The notes below the pieces were generated by a model. It made no database searches and was not told where the DNA came from. It saw only the letters and a program-made list of their open reading frames with translations. DNA of 64,000 bases from Gammaproteobacteria bacterium (GTDB taxonomy: Bacteria; Pseudomonadota; Gammaproteobacteria; Pseudomonadales; Azotimanducaceae), in NCBI GenBank assembly GCA_009843635.1, contig VYDB01000077.1, forward strand, positions 1 to 64,000. Reading direction: 5' to 3'. Shown piece by piece: positions 43,638-52,840 of the stretch (positions are counted from its first letter, which is position 1; each line of letters starts with the position of its first letter). The position numbers and the translations under genes are program-made.

Positions 43638-44432
43638 GTGACTCATTTGTTGAAAGACCCCCTCATCGCCTTCCTAGGTTTAGGCGCCGCCCTGTTCGTC
43701 GCCGCGACCCTTTTGGATGGTGACGCCACGGACCGCGTCATCAACGTGGACGCCGCCGAAATGAATCGGCTCACCCAACAGTGGAACGCCCAAATGGGGC
43801 GCTCGCCAACAGCCGAGGAGCTTGAGGGCCTCATCGAGAACTTCATACAAGAGGAAATCTACTTTCGAGAGGCCTTGCGCCTGTCGTTGGACCAAGGCGA
43901 CATCATCGTCCGCCGCCGCCTTGTGCAGAAGCTCAATTTCCTGACCGAGGACATCGCCGCCAGCCAGCCGCCAAGCGAAGCCGAGCTGCGGGCCTTCCAC
44001 GACGCCAACGCCGAGCGCTACCGGCTACCCGCACGCTACAGCTTCCGCCATCGATACTTCTCCACCGACCGGCGCGCGAACGCCAAGGCGGACGCCGAGG
44101 CGGCGCTGGTCGATCCAGATGCCAAGGGCGATCCCTTCATGCTGCAGCGGGCCTACGCCGAACGCTCCGAACGCGCTGTCGGCGATCTGTTCGGACGGGA
44201 GTTCGCCAAGGCGCTTGCGCAACTCAAGCCCAGCCCGGATTGGCAGGGCCCCTTGCGCTCGGCCTACGGCTGGCACTTGGTGAAGCTCGAACAGGCGTTG
44301 CCCGAAGCACAGCCACCCTTCGAGGAGGTGGCCAGCCGGGTGGCAACGGATTTGGCGGCGGAGCGCCGTGAGGAAGCCAACGCCGCCTACTATGAAGCGC
44401 TGCGCAGCCGCTACGAAGTGCAGCGGCTATGA
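43638..44432 (+). CDS. Membrane-anchored parvulin-type peptidyl-prolyl isomerase
   Basis: 264 residues from GTG 43638. One N-terminal span (DPLIAFLGLGAALFVAATLL), a SurA/PpiD-like helical region (AEELEGLIENFIQEEIYFREALR) and a parvulin domain (LPARYSFRHRYFS to GPLRSAYGWHLVKLEQ) with GWHLVKLE as the last core strand. It probably faces the periplasm and assists folding. It overlaps the HupE-like gene by 4 nt. This tandem of PpiC-type protein and HupE-like protein suggests a dedicated chaperone for that membrane protein. Confidence 0.85.
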   Translation: MTHLLKDPLIAFLGLGAALFVAATLLDGDATDRVINVDAAEMNRLTQQWNAQMGRSPTAEELEGLIENFIQEEIYFREALRLSLDQGDIIVRRRLVQKLNFLTEDIAASQPPSEAELRAFHDANAERYRLPARYSFRHRYFSTDRRANAKADAEAALVDPDAKGDPFMLQRAYAERSERAVGDLFGREFAKALAQLKPSPDWQGPLRSAYGWHLVKLEQALPEAQPPFEEVASRVATDLAAERREEANAAYYEALRSRYEVQRL

Positions 44433-45457
44433 GGCCGGCGCGACGAATCCTGTTGGCCGTGGCGTTGCTCGCCAGCACGCCCTTGGCAGCCCATGAGGTT
44501 CGACCGGCCTATCTGCAGATCGTCGAAACCGCCCCGGAGCGCTTCAGCGTGCTGTGGAAGCAACCCATCGTGCAGGATCGCCGATTGGCGATCGACCCGG
44601 TGCTGCCCAACGACTGCCCGCCGCTGGGCGACCCTGTGCCGGAAGTGATCGGCGGCGCGCTGGTGCAGCAGTGGGAAGTGGCCTGCCCGCTCGATCAAGG
44701 CGCCATCCACATCAGCGGCTTGGCGCGGACTCTGACCGATGCGATGGTGGAGATCCAGCGTTTGGATGGCGAAGGGCTGACGGCACTGCTGCGCCCCAAT
44801 TCGCCGTCGCTGGACCTCGACGATCCCGCGCCCCAAGTGGCCGCTTACCTGTGGCTCGGCATCGAGCACCTGCTGTTCGGCATCGACCACGTGCTGTTCG
44901 TCATCGGCTTGGTCTATCTGATCCCCAGCCGCTGGGCACTGCTGAAGACCATTACCGCCTTCACCCTCGCCCACAGCATCACCTTGGCCTTGTCGGTGCT
45001 GGAACTGGTGCAAGCTCCCCAAGGACCGGTGGAGGCCGTGATTGCCCTGTCCATCCTGTTCCTGGCGCGTGAACTGTTGTCGCCGGCGGAACAACGCTCG
45101 CCACTCACCGCCCGCCGACCTTGGATCATGGCCCTCCTCTTCGGGCTGCTGCATGGCTTCGGCTTCGCCGGCGCAATGGCCGAAATCGGCCTGCCCAGGG
45201 ATCAGCTCGCGCCCGCGCTGCTGCTTTTCAACATCGGCATCGAAGTGGGCCAACTCATGATCATCGCAGCCTTGCTGGCCTTCTTGAGCGTGGCTCGATG
45301 GGTGGGGCTACGCCCGCCCACCGCAGTGCTGCAAGGCGTGGCTCAATCCAGCGGCACGGCGAGCGTACAGTTGGCTCGGATCGACGTGGGCCTGATCTAC
45401 GGGATCGGCGTCCTGGCCGCCTACTGGACTATCGACCGAGTGCTAGGCCTGCTCTAG
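44429..45457 (+). CDS. HupE/UreJ-family membrane protein
   Basis: 342 residues. A signal peptide (LLAVALLASTPLAAHE) is followed by a periplasmic domain (HEVRPAYLQIVETAPERFSV) and seven spans including WLGIEHLLFGIDHVLFVIGLVYL and FTLAHSITLALSVL; the His/Asp-bearing HLLFGIDH motif marks the HupE/UreJ group, linked to nickel or cobalt uptake in some members. This long form with an N-terminal domain is a widespread subgroup of unknown substrate. No nickel enzyme is encoded nearby. Confidence 0.82.
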   Translation: MRPARRILLAVALLASTPLAAHEVRPAYLQIVETAPERFSVLWKQPIVQDRRLAIDPVLPNDCPPLGDPVPEVIGGALVQQWEVACPLDQGAIHISGLARTLTDAMVEIQRLDGEGLTALLRPNSPSLDLDDPAPQVAAYLWLGIEHLLFGIDHVLFVIGLVYLIPSRWALLKTITAFTLAHSITLALSVLELVQAPQGPVEAVIALSILFLARELLSPAEQRSPLTARRPWIMALLFGLLHGFGFAGAMAEIGLPRDQLAPALLLFNIGIEVGQLMIIAALLAFLSVARWVGLRPPTAVLQGVAQSSGTASVQLARIDVGLIYGIGVLAAYWTIDRVLGLL

Positions 45458-45495
45458 GGTCCCGTCAAGCGCCATCGGCGCATGGCTGAACCCTA
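45455..45495. terminator. Bidirectional terminator-like hairpin between convergent genes
   Basis: Inner stem GCGCC-ATC-GGCGC at 45469-45481 and outer TAGGGT/ACCCTA at 45455-45460 and 45490-45495. The outer arms contain the two stop codons of the convergent genes. There is no T-run, so strength is doubtful. Confidence 0.35.
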
Positions 45496-46638
45496 ATACC
45501 CTTCCAACTCCCCGTAGCGATTGCGGTGGAAGTTGACGTCGCCCAGGGTCTGTTCGCTGACCGCGGCCCGCTTGATGAAGAAGCCGATGTCGAATTCGTC
45601 GGTCATGCCGATGCCGCCGTGCATCTGGATGCCTTCGCGGGAAACCAAGTTGTAGGTCTCCCCCACCTTGGCCTTGGCGAGACTTGCGAGCTTGGCGACT
45701 TCATCGGCATCGCGGCCCTCGTCCAAGGCAGTGAGCGCCTCGAGGACGCAGGACTTGGCCAGCTCGACCTCGCAGAACATGTTGGCAGCCCGGTGCTTGA
45801 GCGCTTGAAAGGAGCCGATGGGCACGCCGAATTGCTCGCGCTCCTTCAGATAGGCGACGGTGCGATCGAAGCACTCCTGAATGCCGCCGAGCATTTCCGC
45901 GGCCATGCCGATGCGACCGATGTCCAGGGTGGGGTCGAGCACTTCGGCACCGCGGCCCAATTCGCCAACCAGCGCATCCGCGGGCACCTGAACCCCGTCG
46001 AACTCAATGTTCGCCACGTTGCGCGAATCGGCCATGCGCAGCCTAGTGACCGCCACGCCAGCCGCCTCGCGATCCACCAGGAACAGGCTGATGCCATCCC
46101 GCTCGCCCACCTCGCCGGAGGTGCGCGCCACTACCAGCAGTTGCTCGGCCACGTGGCCATCGAGCACGAAGGCCTTGCGCCCGCTGATGACGAACCCGCC
46201 AGAGGCGGCTGCCGCGGTGGTGGACACCCCGTAGGGATTGTGGCGGTGGGATTCCTCCAGCGCCAAGGCCATGAGCCGTTCGCCCGAGGCGATGCGCGGC
46301 AGCAGTTCCGCCTTCTGCGCGTCGCTGCCGCCGATGTTGATGGCCGTGCCGCACAGCCACACGCTGGCGAACAGTGGGCTGGCCACCAAGTTGCGCCCGG
46401 TTTCCTCGGTGACGACGCCGAGCCCCTTGTAGCCGAAATCAAGGCCGCCATGGGCCTCCGGGAAGGGAACGGCTGCCCAGCCCAACTCCACCATGGCCTG
46501 CCAAGTGGCGGGGTCATAACCCGTGGCCGAGTCCTCGTCGCGCAGCTGACGCAACTGGGCAATCGGGGCGCTGTTGGCGCAGAAATCCCGGGCGCTGTCC
46601 TTGAGCATGGTCTGCTCTTCATTGAGAATCATCGCCAT
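45493..46638 (-). CDS. Acyl-CoA dehydrogenase
   Basis: 381 residues. Standard three-domain layout: N-terminal helical (EEQTMLKDSARDFCANSAP), middle beta domain (LALEESHRHNPYGVSTTAAAASGGFVISGRK with the substrate loop) and C-terminal helical domain ending in the FAD-contact QMHGGIGMTDEFDIGFFIKR. It oxidises acyl-CoA to enoyl-CoA using FAD and passes electrons to ETF. It is divergent from an enoyl-CoA hydratase gene, which would catalyse the next step. The partial middle-domain conservation does not fix chain-length specificity. Confidence 0.95.
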   Translation of the reverse strand: MAMILNEEQTMLKDSARDFCANSAPIAQLRQLRDEDSATGYDPATWQAMVELGWAAVPFPEAHGGLDFGYKGLGVVTEETGRNLVASPLFASVWLCGTAINIGGSDAQKAELLPRIASGERLMALALEESHRHNPYGVSTTAAAASGGFVISGRKAFVLDGHVAEQLLVVARTSGEVGERDGISLFLVDREAAGVAVTRLRMADSRNVANIEFDGVQVPADALVGELGRGAEVLDPTLDIGRIGMAAEMLGGIQECFDRTVAYLKEREQFGVPIGSFQALKHRAANMFCEVELAKSCVLEALTALDEGRDADEVAKLASLAKAKVGETYNLVSREGIQMHGGIGMTDEFDIGFFIKRAAVSEQTLGDVNFHRNRYGELEGY

Positions 46639-46795
46639 CGCTTATCCATTCCTCATGATCAAGGCGAAGCGCGAAATAAACCAGACTCGCACTACTTTGT
46701 CGAGCGCGGCACGTGAACGCCGCTGCCATCGGCCTACCATTTTCGATAATCTGCGCGTCTTACCCCTTCTCAACCCATTCACCTCAAGGAGCAAC

Positions 46796-47623
46796 ATGTA
46801 CAAGGACATCACGTACGCAGTGGAGGATCCGGTAGCGGTCATCACGATGAACCGGCCGGATCGCCTGAACGCCTTCACCAACAGGATGCTGGCGGAGATT
46901 CGGCATGCGCTGGCGGCTGCCGAGCAGGATGCGGCGGTGGTCGGCATCGTGCTGACCGGGGCCGGTCGCGGGTTTTGCGCCGGCATGGACATGGGCAGCC
47001 TCGACAACCTCTCCACCGGCAGCGCACAAACGGAGGACCTGTCCACCCTAGATGCCTCGCCCGGGGACCCTGAGCTTGGCCCCAATTTCCAAGTCACCTT
47101 CTCCTACCTGCTGTCCATCAGAAAGCCCTTGATCGCCGCCGTCAACGGCGCCTGCGCCGGGCTCGGCTTCGTCTTCGCCATGTTGGCGGACCTGCGCATC
47201 GTCGAGCGGCAAGCGAAGTTCGCCACTTCCTTCTCCCAGCGCGGGCTGATCGCCGAGCACGGTGTGAGCTGGGTTCTGCCGCGCCTGATCGGCGCAGGAA
47301 AGGCGTTGGACTTGCTGTGGAGCGCGCGCAAGTTCAACGGCGAGGAAGCGGAGCGCTTGGGTCTGGCGGAACGGCTGGTGGACGCCGGGGAAAGCGTCGA
47401 AACCGCCAAGGAATACATTGCCGAACTGGCCGCATCCGCCTCCCCCACCAGCCTCAAGGTGATGAAGGCGCAGGTGTACCGGCACCTCAACATGCCCTTG
47501 GGCGACGCCATGACCGAGACCAATGAATGGATGGCGACGAGCTTGAAGCGCGAGGACTTCAAGGAGGGCGTGCGCTCCTTCATCGAACGGCGGCCACCAG
47601 CCTTCAAGCGCCTGTCGCTGTAG
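46796..47623 (+). CDS. Enoyl-CoA hydratase/isomerase
   Basis: 275 residues from ATG 46796, with AAGGAG 6 nt upstream. Oxyanion-hole motifs TGAGRGFCAGMDMGSL and AVNGACAGLGFVF; the second catalytic region is RGLIAEHGVSW, with a Glu in the usual place, and the C-terminus ends FIERRPPAFKRL. A beta-oxidation-type hydratase is likely. It is followed after 11 nt by the DUF169 gene. Confidence 0.93.
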   Translation: MYKDITYAVEDPVAVITMNRPDRLNAFTNRMLAEIRHALAAAEQDAAVVGIVLTGAGRGFCAGMDMGSLDNLSTGSAQTEDLSTLDASPGDPELGPNFQVTFSYLLSIRKPLIAAVNGACAGLGFVFAMLADLRIVERQAKFATSFSQRGLIAEHGVSWVLPRLIGAGKALDLLWSARKFNGEEAERLGLAERLVDAGESVETAKEYIAELAASASPTSLKVMKAQVYRHLNMPLGDAMTETNEWMATSLKREDFKEGVRSFIERRPPAFKRLSL

Positions 47624-47634
47624 GGAGAGCGCAC

Positions 47635-48420
47635 ATGTCTGAAGTCATCGCCACCGATCTCGACACCTATGACTGGCCGGAACTGGTGAACGGGCTGAAT
47701 CGCTACCTGCGGCTACGCGCCACGCCCGTGGGTATGAAGCTGTTCGCCACCGAAGAGGAGATGATGGCCATCCCCCGCCTGCGCCGGCCCAAGGCGATTC
47801 ACGCCACCGACCAGATCGTCGGCCAGGCCTGCCGCAATGGCTGGACCGTCGGCATCACCGCCGACGATCTGGTCGGCGCGCAGTGCAGCACCGTGATCGG
47901 CCTGCATCCACGCAGCCCGGAATGGCTTTCCGGGGATCGCATGGCCGGCGTCTGGTACGCCGACCAGGAGAATGCCAAGGCCCATCAGGAAGCCATGGAC
48001 GTGGTGCCCTACGGCACCTACCAGGCCATGGCGGTGAGTCCGTTGGCCAGCGGCCGGCTGAATCCGCCGGACATTTGCCTGATCTACGCCACGCCAGCGC
48101 AGATGATCCTATTCATCAACGGGCTGCAATGGACCGGCTACAAGAAGCTGGAATGGGGCTGCGTCGGCGAATCCGCCTGCGCGGACTCCTGGGGCCGGGC
48201 CTTGGCCACCGGCGAGCCCAGCCTCTCGATACCCTGCTTCGCCGAACGAAGGTACGGCGGCGTCATGGAGGACGAACTGCTGATGGCGCTGCCGCCACGC
48301 TTCCTGCCCAAGATCATCGCCGGCTTGGAAGCGCTGTCCCGCAACGGCCTGCGCTATCCCATCGCGCCCTACGGGGTGAACAACGACGTTCGCGCCGGCA
48401 TGGGCGTGAGCTACGGCTAA
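47635..48420 (+). CDS. DUF169-family protein
   Basis: 261 residues from ATG 47635, with GGGAGA upstream. The family marks are visible: PVGMKLFAT near the start, CSTVIGL, ADQENAKAHQEA, the long YATPAQMILFINGLQW and the CGES-like GCVGESACADSW with several Cys. DUF169 proteins occur near CoA and anaerobic/aromatic degradation genes, but no reaction is established. Co-transcription with the hydratase suggests a role in the same catabolic route. Confidence 0.88.
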   Translation: MSEVIATDLDTYDWPELVNGLNRYLRLRATPVGMKLFATEEEMMAIPRLRRPKAIHATDQIVGQACRNGWTVGITADDLVGAQCSTVIGLHPRSPEWLSGDRMAGVWYADQENAKAHQEAMDVVPYGTYQAMAVSPLASGRLNPPDICLIYATPAQMILFINGLQWTGYKKLEWGCVGESACADSWGRALATGEPSLSIPCFAERRYGGVMEDELLMALPPRFLPKIIAGLEALSRNGLRYPIAPYGVNNDVRAGMGVSYG

Positions 48421-48738
48421 AGCTGGCTAGTGCCTGCGGAAACTCATAACTGTCTGATTCCATGAGGGTAACCGCCTGTTTTTGGTGGTGAAGAAGTTGC
48501 CCGTGCGTTAGCATTCGGCGCGAAAGAGGCGTTTTTCGGCCCGATTCGATCGCCTCCACAACGATCCCCTCGGTGATCGGACCTTTGGACCGAGCGCAGG
48601 ACATTCTTGCTCCATGCCTGAAGGCCAAAACGGTCCACGAGCCAGCCGCCGGTCGCCAGAACAGGCTCAGGTGATCGGCTACAATTCCCCGGTTGGCGTT
48701 GCCGCCAGCCAGCAATCCAAGCCGACGGAGAAATGCCA
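48421..48738. other. 318-nt intergenic region without a supported gene
   Basis: Neither strand carries a convincing gene. Short open frames on the minus strand encode Arg/Ser-rich sequence with no family resemblance I can support. A weak inverted repeat (CTCAT...ATGAG, about 48443-48466) sits at the left. The right end must contain the promoter of the amidohydrolase gene. Confidence 0.5.
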
Positions 48739-50001
48739 ATGAGAATCTGGTGGGGAGTCACCGCGCTCGTTCTATCGGGCGCTGCATGGGCGGAGACGAC
48801 TATCCACGCCGGGAGGATGGTGGACGCAGCAGCCGGCGCGGTGCGGGAAGCCGTCACCGTCGTGGTGGACGGCGAGCGAATCAAGGCGGTTGAGGACGGC
48901 TACCAAGGCCGCGCGGACATCGACCTTAAGGATGCCTTCGTGATGCCCGGCTGGATCGACATGCACGTGCACATCGCCAGCCAGCGCAACCCCGCATCCT
49001 TCGTCGAGCGCTTCACCTTGGAGCCAGCCGACCAAGCGCTGCGCGCCGTGCCCTACGCGGAACGCACGCTGATGGCCGGCTTTACCACAGTCCGGGACAC
49101 CGGCACGTCCCACGGACTCGCGCAGTCCCTCCGCCGCGCGGTGGCGGAAGGCCACATCGTCGGGCCGCGCATCTTCACTTCCGGCAAGGGCATCGGCACC
49201 ACGGGTGGCCACGCCGACCCCACCAACGGGGTCAGCGAGGCGTTGCGCGGCGATCCCGGCCCGGTGGACGGCGTGGTCAACGGCACCGTGGATGCCTACA
49301 AGGCGGTTCGCGCCCGCTACAAGGCGGGTGCGGACCTCATTAAGATCACCGCCACGGGCGGCGTGCTGAGTGAAGCCAAGAGCGGGCAGAACCCTCAGTT
49401 CACGGAGGAGGAGATCGCCGCCATCGTCGCGGCCGCAAAGGATTACGGTTTTCGGGTTGCCGCCCACGCCCACGGCACCGAGGGCATGCGCCGCGCCGTC
49501 GCCGCGGGCGTGGATTCCATCGAGCACGGCACCTACATGTCCGACGAGGTCATGGCGCTGATGAAGGAGAAGGGCACTTGGTACGTGCCCACCATCGTGG
49601 CTGGCATGTTCGTTATGGAGAAGGCGGAGATCGAAGGCTATTTCTCGGAGGCGGTGCGCCCGAAGGCGGCGGCCATCGGCCCGGTGATCGCCAACACCTT
49701 CAGCCGCGCCTACCGGGCCGGGGTGAAGATCGCCTTCGGCACCGACACCGGCGTCCCGCCCCACGGCGAGAACTGGAAGGAATTCGTTTACATGGTGGAA
49801 GGCGGCATGCCGGCCATCGAGGCCATCCTGAGCGCCACCCGCAGCGCCGCGCTGCTGCTCGACCAGTGGGACGCCTTAGGCTCGATCGAGGCGGGCAAGC
49901 TCGCGGACATCATCGCAACGCCCAGCGACCCCCGGGAGGACGTGCAGGCGTTCGGGCAGGTGCACTTCGTAATGAAGGGCGGTACGGTTTACAAGCAGTG
50001 A
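48739..50001 (+). CDS. Periplasmic metal-dependent amidohydrolase (imidazolonepropionase/prolidase-like)
   Basis: 420 residues from ATG 48739, which has GGAG 8 nt upstream; ATG 48733 is in frame but too close to that site. The signal peptide ends SGAAWAE. Metal motifs: [11 protein letters not shown], a Lys ligand in [31 protein letters not shown] and [11 protein letters not shown]. The group includes Xaa-Pro/Xaa-Arg dipeptidases and related enzymes acting on cyclic amides or small peptides. A lone gene by spacing. Confidence 0.9.
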   Translation: MRIWWGVTALVLSGAAWAETTIHAGRMVDAAAGAVREAVTVVVDGERIKAVEDGYQGRADIDLKDAFVMPGWIDMHVHIASQRNPASFVERFTLEPADQALRAVPYAERTLMAGFTTVRDTGTSHGLAQSLRRAVAEGHIVGPRIFTSGKGIGTTGGHADPTNGVSEALRGDPGPVDGVVNGTVDAYKAVRARYKAGADLIKITATGGVLSEAKSGQNPQFTEEEIAAIVAAAKDYGFRVAAHAHGTEGMRRAVAAGVDSIEHGTYMSDEVMALMKEKGTWYVPTIVAGMFVMEKAEIEGYFSEAVRPKAAAIGPVIANTFSRAYRAGVKIAFGTDTGVPPHGENWKEFVYMVEGGMPAIEAILSATRSAALLLDQWDALGSIEAGKLADIIATPSDPREDVQAFGQVHFVMKGGTVYKQ

Positions 50002-50049
50002 AACTTGGGCGGGGGGCAGCAATGAGTGACTACGTCCATGCACGGTACA

Positions 50050-51780
50050 CTAGTGCGGCATGGTCGGGAGCGAAACGCGCGTTGAGCCTTCCCGGTCGTG
50101 ATGGATGCGGTTGGTTGCCACCACGCCGGCCTCACCGGTGTATAGCGGTCCGCCGGTGTTGGGGTTCGGGTCGTACTTCGGGTAGCTTGAGGACGACAGC
50201 AGCAGTTGAATCCGGTGGCCTGCGCGAAAGGTTGTCGCCGTGGACGTGAGCTTGACTTCGATCAAATAGCGTCCACCCGGCTCGACGAGGTCCTCCCGCA
50301 TGGGCGTATCGCGAAATCGCAACCGCTGAATCCCTTCGGTGACCAGCATGGAGCGTCCGTCCGGATGGACATCCGTCAACGTTGCGTGGAAGTCGGTGTC
50401 GAGCCTGTCCGTGGACACCGACGCGGTGACGGTCACCGGCCCCGCAACGACGACATCGTTCGCCAGCGCATCGGAGGTGAACGCCAGAACGTCCGCCCGG
50501 CTGTCGATGAGCGGCGATTGATCCCGGGGCCCCATCCCCAGCTCGGGATCCAGCACATGGCCACCGAGTGTGGGCACGGGGTCGGCGGGGTCGAACCGAT
50601 ACTCCGAGTATGCGTTTTCGGCCTGGGGGGGCGTCCGCGAAAGCGAACCGTCGCCGTGCACGTACCAGATCCGCTGAGCTGCCTCGCTGGGCGGCCAATG
50701 GTCCGTGTACCGCCATTCGTTCGTGCCCATCTGGTAGTAGGCGATGGCCGGCTTGCCGAGGTCGAAGCGGTCCGCTTCCCCGTTGAGGCAGAAGTCGAGG
50801 TACCGGCTGGCAAACCGCAGGTCGTCCCCCCGCGCGTTGGGAAACGAGAGGTCACCGGTGGCTTCGGCATGGGTCGCATGCGTCCAGGGTCCCACGACCA
50901 GCCGGCTCCGTTCGCGTGCGGAGGCCGAGCCGCCATGTCGCTGGATGTCCGCAAAGAACGCAAACGCCTCGTCCACGTAGATGTCGTACCAGCCTTCGAT
51001 GATCATGAACGGAACATGCAACTCGGAGGCCGCCGTCTGAATGGCGCGCTGGCGCCGCCGGGCTTCCTCCGTCAAGACGTAGTTGCTCGTCAGTTCATCG
51101 CGCAGGGACCAGTTCAAATCGCCGCCTTGGGTCGCATCGCTGCCAAGTTTGCTCAAGTAGTTGACCAGCGAGTTGTACATCGCGCCCCCCGGAAAAAAGA
51201 ATTCATGGGGCAACTGTGAGGGATGCACCAGCGGCACGGCGCAGGCCAAGTTGGGCGGTTGCGCCCGGGCGGTGAAGTATTGAATCAACCCGAGGGCGGA
51301 AGGCCCCCAAGTGCCCGCGCGTCCGTTGCTCCATTGCTGGGCCGTCGCCCACTGAATGACGTCGTAGCCATCGGCGGCGCTCGGGTCTATGCGCTGGTTC
51401 TCAGCGACGGCGGCTTCCCTGGATTCACCGGCGCCGCGCCAGTCGACGACCAACACGGCGTACTTGGCGCCCGAAAAGATGCTCTTGCCCCAGTCTCCGA
51501 ACAGCAGGGCCGAGGGCGGAACGAACTGAAACAGCGGCCTGAACATCGGCGTTTTGCCGTAGGGCGTCTGAACGACGATCACGGGGAAGGGCCCCTCCCG
51601 CTTTGGCAGATAAAGATCGGCCGCGAGATGCTTGCCGTCCCGCATTGGGATGTTGACGGCAAACCCGTTGAAGCCGGAGGTGCGAAGCAGAAACGAATCC
51701 TCGTGCTTGTCCGTTAGCGCGAACACGAGCACTGCGATTGCAAAAGCCACCCCCGCCATGACGGCCAGGACCTTTTTCAT
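50050..51780 (-). CDS. CocE/NonD-family hydrolase (X-prolyl aminopeptidase-like)
   Basis: 576 residues. An N-terminal span or signal (VLAVMAGVAFAIAVLVFALT) leads to the alpha/beta-hydrolase domain: DLYLPKREGPFPVIVVQTPYGK, YAVLVVDWRGAGES, and nucleophile Ser in GTWGPSALGL, a variant of the usual WGGSYGG. A C-terminal jelly-roll domain (DFHATLTDVHPDGRSMLVTEG) is typical of CocE. Members hydrolyse esters, amides or beta-lactam-related substrates. It is divergent from the crotonase at 51893 across a palindromic operator-like site, so it may be co-regulated with the catabolic cluster. Confidence 0.88.
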   Translation of the reverse strand: MKKVLAVMAGVAFAIAVLVFALTDKHEDSFLLRTSGFNGFAVNIPMRDGKHLAADLYLPKREGPFPVIVVQTPYGKTPMFRPLFQFVPPSALLFGDWGKSIFSGAKYAVLVVDWRGAGESREAAVAENQRIDPSAADGYDVIQWATAQQWSNGRAGTWGPSALGLIQYFTARAQPPNLACAVPLVHPSQLPHEFFFPGGAMYNSLVNYLSKLGSDATQGGDLNWSLRDELTSNYVLTEEARRRQRAIQTAASELHVPFMIIEGWYDIYVDEAFAFFADIQRHGGSASARERSRLVVGPWTHATHAEATGDLSFPNARGDDLRFASRYLDFCLNGEADRFDLGKPAIAYYQMGTNEWRYTDHWPPSEAAQRIWYVHGDGSLSRTPPQAENAYSEYRFDPADPVPTLGGHVLDPELGMGPRDQSPLIDSRADVLAFTSDALANDVVVAGPVTVTASVSTDRLDTDFHATLTDVHPDGRSMLVTEGIQRLRFRDTPMREDLVEPGGRYLIEVKLTSTATTFRAGHRIQLLLSSSSYPKYDPNPNTGGPLYTGEAGVVATNRIHHDREGSTRVSLPTMPH

Positions 51781-51807
51781 GCGCGGTTCCTCAACTGCAA
51801 ATTGGAG

Positions 51808-51841
51808 TCATGTGCTTGACAATATTAAAGCACATGATTTA
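51808..51841. promoter_or_regulatory. Palindromic operator-like site and -35 box between divergent genes
   Basis: A perfect 10-bp inverted repeat, TCATGTGCTT (51808-51817) and AAGCACATGA (51828-51837), has a 10-bp spacer. A consensus -35 box TTGACA (51816-51821) overlaps the left arm. No good -10 follows at 17 nt. The right part, TTAAAGCACATGATTTA (51825-51841), recurs with a few changes upstream of the two other crotonase genes. Confidence 0.6.
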
Positions 51842-51892
51842 CCTTCCGTCTAAGCCGCCGGGGAGCGTTCGCCAAGCCAAGATATCCCTCCG

Positions 51893-52840
51893 ATGCCCGA
51901 CTTCGACCACATCATCTACGAAAAAGCCAACGGGCGCGCTCGCATCACGCTCAACAGGCCGGAGAAGATGAACGCCTTGTCCATGCAGCTCATGGTTGAG
52001 CTCAACGAGGCGCTTTGGGAGGCGGATTGCGACCGCGACGTCCATGCGGTGATCCTGAAAGGCGCCGGTCGCTGCTTCTCCGCCGGTTACGACCTAACGG
52101 GAGCGGACGCCTACGTTCCCGCGTCCCGCATCACCGATCAGGACAACAACCGATACCGGGGAAACGCCAGCCTCGATGACGACACCTGGAACCTGGAGCG
52201 GGCGCAGCGCTATCGCATGGCCCTGTTCGACATGCACAAACCGGTCATTGCGCAAGTGCACGGCCACTGCCTCGCCGGCGGCACGGATTTGGCGCTGCTG
52301 TGCGACATGATCATTGCCAGCGAGGATGCCGAGTTCGGATTTCCGCCGGCCAGGGACCTGGGAGCGCTTCCCAACAACATGTGGGTTTACAACTGCGGCC
52401 CGCAGTGGGCCAAGCGCATCACCATGACCGGCGATGTCGTCAACGGCAAGGACGCGCAGCAGATCGGGCTGATCATGAAGGCGGTGCCGGCCGCGCTGCT
52501 TGAGGACGAGGTCGAGGGTCTGGTTGATCGCCTCGCCAAGATCGATCCCGACCTGCTCAGCGTCAACAAGCGCATCATCAACCTCGGCATGGAGTTGATG
52601 GGCGCGCGCGCGCTGCAAAGGCTCGCCTGCGAGAACGACATGCGGGGCCACAACGCGCGCGGCGCGCGGGAGTTCGCCGCGTTGATGCGCGAAGAGGGCG
52701 TGCAGGCGGCGCTCAGGGTGCGACGGGAGAAGTTCCCGGACGGTCGGATTCGGGTCAATGGCCCGGAGATTCGGGATGAATCCGGCAGGCTGGTCGACTG
52801 GGATCCGCCCGACACCCAATCGGGAGGCCCCAAGCCTTGA
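51893..52840 (+). CDS. Enoyl-CoA hydratase/isomerase family protein
   Basis: 315 residues, long for a crotonase. The start FDHIIYEKANGRARITLNRP and the segments GAGRCFSAGYDLTGAD, QVHGHCLAGGTDLALLCD and FGFPPARDLGALPNNMWVY define a subgroup shared with the gene at 63002. The oxyanion hole is intact. The second catalytic Glu region reads PPARDLGA, so simple hydratase chemistry is uncertain. First gene of a plus-strand run; its TGA overlaps the TTG of the peptidase gene. Confidence 0.92.
   Translation: MPDFDHIIYEKANGRARITLNRPEKMNALSMQLMVELNEALWEADCDRDVHAVILKGAGRCFSAGYDLTGADAYVPASRITDQDNNRYRGNASLDDDTWNLERAQRYRMALFDMHKPVIAQVHGHCLAGGTDLALLCDMIIASEDAEFGFPPARDLGALPNNMWVYNCGPQWAKRITMTGDVVNGKDAQQIGLIMKAVPAALLEDEVEGLVDRLAKIDPDLLSVNKRIINLGMELMGARALQRLACENDMRGHNARGAREFAALMREEGVQAALRVRREKFPDGRIRVNGPEIRDESGRLVDWDPPDTQSGGPKP

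Noticed and set aside
48314-48884. Possible degraded transposase on the minus strand
   Set aside because: The short frames look faintly like a transposase start, but I cannot match a family, terminal repeats or target duplication.
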